Assembly: GCA_017411235.1 (NCBI GenBank)
Contig: JAFPMR010000192.1
Coordinates: 1 to 8,832 of the forward strand
DNA: 8,832 nt
Direction: 5' to 3'
Source: Bacilli bacterium
Lineage (GTDB): Bacteria > Bacillota_I > Bacilli_A > RF39 > UBA660
Shown here piece by piece: positions 7,539 through 8,832 of the stretch (the first letter of the stretch is position 1; each line of letters starts with the position of its first letter). The translations under genes were made by a program, and so were the position numbers. Below the pieces are notes generated by a model, which was not told the origin of the DNA, did not search any database, and was given only the letters and a program-made list of their open reading frames with translations.

Positions 7539-7708
7539 GTGGTACCACCTTAATTTATACTCTTACCATTAACGTTGGTTATCCGGAATAGTTTGTATAC
7601 ACTATTCTGCTCCAAAGTTTCTTCAATTAGCTTTTATATTCTTTTTCAGCAACCAAGAACTCTCTACAATAAAAGTACTAATTTACTCTTCTTTTTCTTC
7701 GCTTTACG
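7499..7708 (-). promoter_or_regulatory. T-box leader (tRNA-Glu sensing) upstream of gltX
   Basis: Transcription-attenuating T-box: uncharged tRNA-Glu stabilises an antiterminator so gltX is transcribed. Visible elements, 5' to 3' on the minus strand: AGAGAG at 7665-7660 and the stem I distal element GGTTGCTG at 7654-7647; a tandem GAAGAA at 7624-7619, of which 7621-7619 (GAA, Glu) is the likely specifier, followed by A and by CTTTGGAG, which can close the base of stem I with CTCGTAAAG near the 5' end; a stem III hairpin GAATAGT/ACTATTC at 7607-7586; the T-box sequence AAGGTGGTACCACG ending at 7538; and a terminator. The TGGT (7547-7544) expected to bind the tRNA end would pair with a 3' ACCA, i.e. 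discriminator A. The alternative frame AAC (Asn) at the specifier is less likely given the downstream gene. Confidence 0.93.
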
Positions 7709-7714
7709 AGTTCA

Positions 7715-7743
7715 ATTATAGTAAATACTTTATTTTTTGTCAA
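7715..7743 (-). promoter_or_regulatory. Consensus sigma-A promoter for the gltX T-box transcript
   Basis: Perfect TTGACA (7743-7738), 17-bp spacer, perfect TATAAT (7720-7715). Predicted start is near 7708, just before T-box stem I. The -35 abuts the U-tract of the upstream RNA gene's terminator. A full-consensus promoter suits a gene whose output is set by attenuation. Confidence 0.88.
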
Positions 7744-7744
7744 A

Positions 7745-7779
7745 TCAAAAAAAGTTAGTTCGTCGAAAACTAACTTTTA
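7745..7779 (-). terminator. Terminator of the shorter non-coding RNA
   Basis: On the minus strand, AAAGTTAGTT and AACTAACTTT form a perfect 10-bp stem around a 7-nt loop (TTCGACG), followed by seven T in all. On the plus strand only four T follow, so the orientation is minus. Confidence 0.87.
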
Positions 7780-7856
7780 ATGCTTGAACATGATAAATAT
7801 TAAGCGCGCAGTATCCATCATTAAACACTTGAGTTGACTGGACTCATAAGACCATT

Positions 7857-8009
7857 TGCGTTCAAGAAATCTAGGGGCTGGAAATATAGTAAGAGGTGTT
7901 TTGCTACTATTATGAGAACTCTGCTTAAGCTAACTAAACCGTTACGTTTAAGAGCTATCATAAGAGCAGAAAAGCTTTGAAACACCAACAAACTAAGTGT
8001 TACCACACT
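7857..8009 (-). repeat. Shared 3' core, copy 1
   Basis: About 153 nt similar to 8351-8507. Landmarks in order on the minus strand: a small hairpin followed by ACACTTAGT, a TGTTT..AGCTT..TCT segment, a TAAACGT..GTTTA hairpin, TCCAGCC, then TTTCTTGAACGCA. TCCAGCC and the last block have the same spacing in both copies. Confidence 0.75.
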
Positions 8010-8020
8010 AGTGACATGAT

Positions 8021-8086
8021 ACCTTTATCGCATCATGCCACGACGAGGAGTGAGTACCCCGCCGCTTGGCACCATCACCTTTATCG
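8021..8086 (-). repeat. Two hairpin loops with identical CGATAAAGGT
   Basis: The 10-nt sequence occurs at 8086-8077 and 8030-8021, 56 nt apart, each time in the loop of a 9-bp stem whose paired bases differ. Conserved loop with changed stem suggests that the loop itself is the functional part. Confidence 0.7.
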
Positions 8087-8158
8087 TCATAGTACCATGA
8101 GAAGTTGATAAGAGTATTCTTATCAACAGCATAAAATATAACACTCTATGCTAATTTA

Positions 8159-8187
8159 ATTTTAAATAATAATTTTTATAAAGTAAA
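8159..8187 (-). promoter_or_regulatory. Promoter candidate for the shorter non-coding RNA
   Basis: TTTACT (8187-8182), 17-bp spacer, TAAAAT (8164-8159). It lies in the AT-rich gap between the upstream RNA's terminator and the first hairpin. Start predicted near 8152 at GCATAGAG, which can pair with TATGC downstream. Confidence 0.5.
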
Positions 8188-8229
8188 TACGATTATTTAA
8201 AAAAACTATATGTTTACACTATTTTTAGA

Positions 8230-8268
8230 CAAAGAAAAAAAGCTAGCTTGTCAAAGCTAACTTTTTTA
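8230..8268 (-). terminator. Terminator of the longer non-coding RNA
   Basis: On the minus strand, AAAAAAGTTAGCTT and AAGCTAGCTTTTTT pair around TGAC, followed by further T. One pair is U-G on the minus strand but would be C-A on the plus strand, fixing the orientation. Confidence 0.85.
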
Positions 8269-8350
8269 CTTTGAACTATAGTAAGTTATAAATGATGCAC
8301 CAAGAATAACTAAACTAATCAACACACGAATTGACAATCGCTTATCCAAT

Positions 8351-8507
8351 TGCGTTCAAGAAAAAGAATGGCTGGATAATTAATAGCAGTAACATTGAAT
8401 ACTAAAGGCAAGTATAACTAGCTCGAGCATTAAACATAATAACGTTTAGGTAGTTACCTAACCAATAGATAAGCTCTAAACAATATTACTACTAAGTGTA
8501 GACCACT
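8351..8507 (-). repeat. Shared 3' core, copy 2
   Basis: About 157 nt aligning with 7857-8009. The 13-nt block TTTCTTGAACGCA is identical and its distance to TCCAGCC is the same (19 nt). The hairpin TAAACGT..GTTTA and the ACACTTAGT segment are also kept. Confidence 0.75.
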
Positions 8508-8550
8508 CAACTGGTAAGAATGTTATTAAACATTCTTACCAAATAGTAAT

Positions 8551-8794
8551 TAGTATAATAAGGGCTACCCTATTATACTAGCGAGTAATATAATCTTTTG
8601 GAAAATATTACTAGATTCTCTGATATATAAAGGGCTACCAATATATACCAAAGATACCAATATAATAATGCTTAATTACTATACTGGACTGGGTTTTTGA
8701 TAAGAATACCTTTTGAGTATCTTATCGATCAGAGGGTATATATAGTTTTCACTAAATATACCTTGTGATAAGTAAAGGGCTACCAATACTTATC
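8551..8794 (-). repeat. Three hairpins with a common GGTAGCCC loop
   Basis: Units at 8794-8767, 8646-8623 and 8580-8551. Stems differ in sequence (GATAAGTA, ATATAT, TAGTATAATA with their complements) but the loops share GGTAGCCCTT or its first eight to nine bases. Compensatory change in stems with constant loops is strong evidence for RNA structure. Confidence 0.75.
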
Positions 8795-8832
8795 AAAGTA
8801 ATAAGTAAGACCAATTTTATCTCAGTCTTACA

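Larger units (their letters stand above)
7745..8152 (-). ncRNA. Structured non-coding RNA, shorter of two tandem paralogues
   Basis: About 400 nt without a credible ORF, visibly richer in G and C than the rest of the window. Minus-strand hairpins: GTTGATAAGA/TCTTATCAAC (8127-8104, perfect 10 bp); TGGTACTAT/ATGGTGCCA (8097-8067); CGGCGGGG/CCTCGTCG (8064-8041); TGGCATGAT/ATCATGTCA (8040-8012); AGTGT/ACACT (8009-7996). The middle three use G-U pairs that would be A-C mismatches on the plus strand, so the RNA is minus-strand. The loops of the 8097 and 8040 hairpins both contain CGATAAAGGT. From about 8009 to 7857 it aligns with the neighbouring RNA. It has its own promoter candidate and a strong terminator. 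It lacks signatures I know for tmRNA, RNase P RNA, 6S or SRP RNA. A relation to large ornate RNAs (ROOL, GOLLD) is possible but untested. Confidence 0.75.
8230..8832 (-). ncRNA. Structured non-coding RNA, longer of two tandem paralogues (5' end not seen)
   Basis: At least 600 nt with no ORF of note. Minus-strand hairpins: GTAAGAC/GTCTTAC (8831-8805); GATAAGTA/TACTTATC (8794-8767); an 11-bp stem with one mismatch capped by a GAAA tetraloop (8762-8735); GATAAG...CTTATC with a bulge (8726-8699); ATATAT/ATATAT (8646-8623); AGTAATAT/ATATTACT (8612-8584); TAGTATAATA/TATTATACTA (8580-8551, perfect 10 bp); a perfect 12-bp stem with a TAAT loop (8540-8513); AGTG/CACT (8507-8495). Three of them carry GGTAGCCC in the loop. 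The GNRA tetraloop exists only on the minus strand. The 3' core is shared with the RNA at 7745-8152, and TTATCCA/TGGATAA can close a stem around the conserved TTGAACGCA block. Length and hairpin density resemble ROOL-class RNAs, untested. No known housekeeping RNA signature was recognised. Confidence 0.75.

Noticed and set aside
7821..8006. Minus-strand ORF of 61 codons
   Set aside because: It lies inside the structured RNA, crosses the conserved core hairpins, has no convincing ribosome binding site and no recognisable protein features.
8551..8794. CRISPR array
   Set aside because: The repeated element is short (8-10 nt), sits in hairpin loops at uneven distances, and there are no equal-length spacers or cas genes.
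7745..8832. tmRNA, RNase P RNA, 6S, SRP RNA or group II intron
   Set aside because: I looked for the tRNA-like end and tag frame of tmRNA, the conserved RNase P blocks and a domain V hairpin and did not see them; lengths and layout also differ. A covariance search would settle it.
7745..8832. Insertion sequence or other mobile element
   Set aside because: There is no transposase or recombinase frame and no terminal inverted repeats; the inverted repeats present are explained as RNA hairpins and terminators.

Overview
The window comes from a low-GC, Gram-positive-type bacterium. It is strongly AT-rich, uses the standard code (Trp is TGG, stops are TAA/TAG), has AGGAG/AGGTGA ribosome binding sites, intrinsic terminators throughout, and a T-box leader. 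The gene content (glutamyl-tRNA synthetase of the ~550-residue Clostridium-like size class, tandem secreted proteins with divergent InlB-type repeats) fits an uncultured gut Bacillota or Mollicutes-like lineage. That placement is inference. Everything I can support is on the minus strand, so transcription runs from high to low coordinates.

Region 8230-8832 and region 7745-8152 contain no credible protein gene. I read them as two tandem structured non-coding RNAs. Each ends in its own intrinsic terminator, and they share a 3' core of about 155 nt that includes an identical 13-nt block and a second block exactly 19 nt away. Their 5' domains differ. The upstream RNA (5' end not seen) carries three hairpins with one repeated loop sequence (GGTAGCCC). 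The downstream RNA carries two hairpins with another repeated loop (CGATAAAGGT). Parts of the two loop sets are complementary. Size and architecture recall the large 'ornate' RNAs (ROOL, GOLLD), but I could not test membership. This is the most interesting part of the window.

Region 7499-7743 is a consensus sigma-A promoter followed by a T-box leader with a GAA (Glu) specifier. It controls gltX (5829-7481). Region 1-5786 holds four tandem genes for secreted, membrane-anchored proteins, the last one cut by the window edge. Three have a propeller-like beta ectodomain and one (2895-4253) has an unrelated ectodomain. All share a divergent InlB B-type repeat, and the three complete ones end in a NAKT motif, a hydrophobic segment and a basic tail.

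Each gene forms its own transcription unit, with a terminator after it and promoter-like sequence before the next. All four visible protein-gene terminators overlap the stop codon of their gene. The surface proteins are probably envelope-exposed and diversify by recombination. The RNA genes and gltX look like an independent block next to them.
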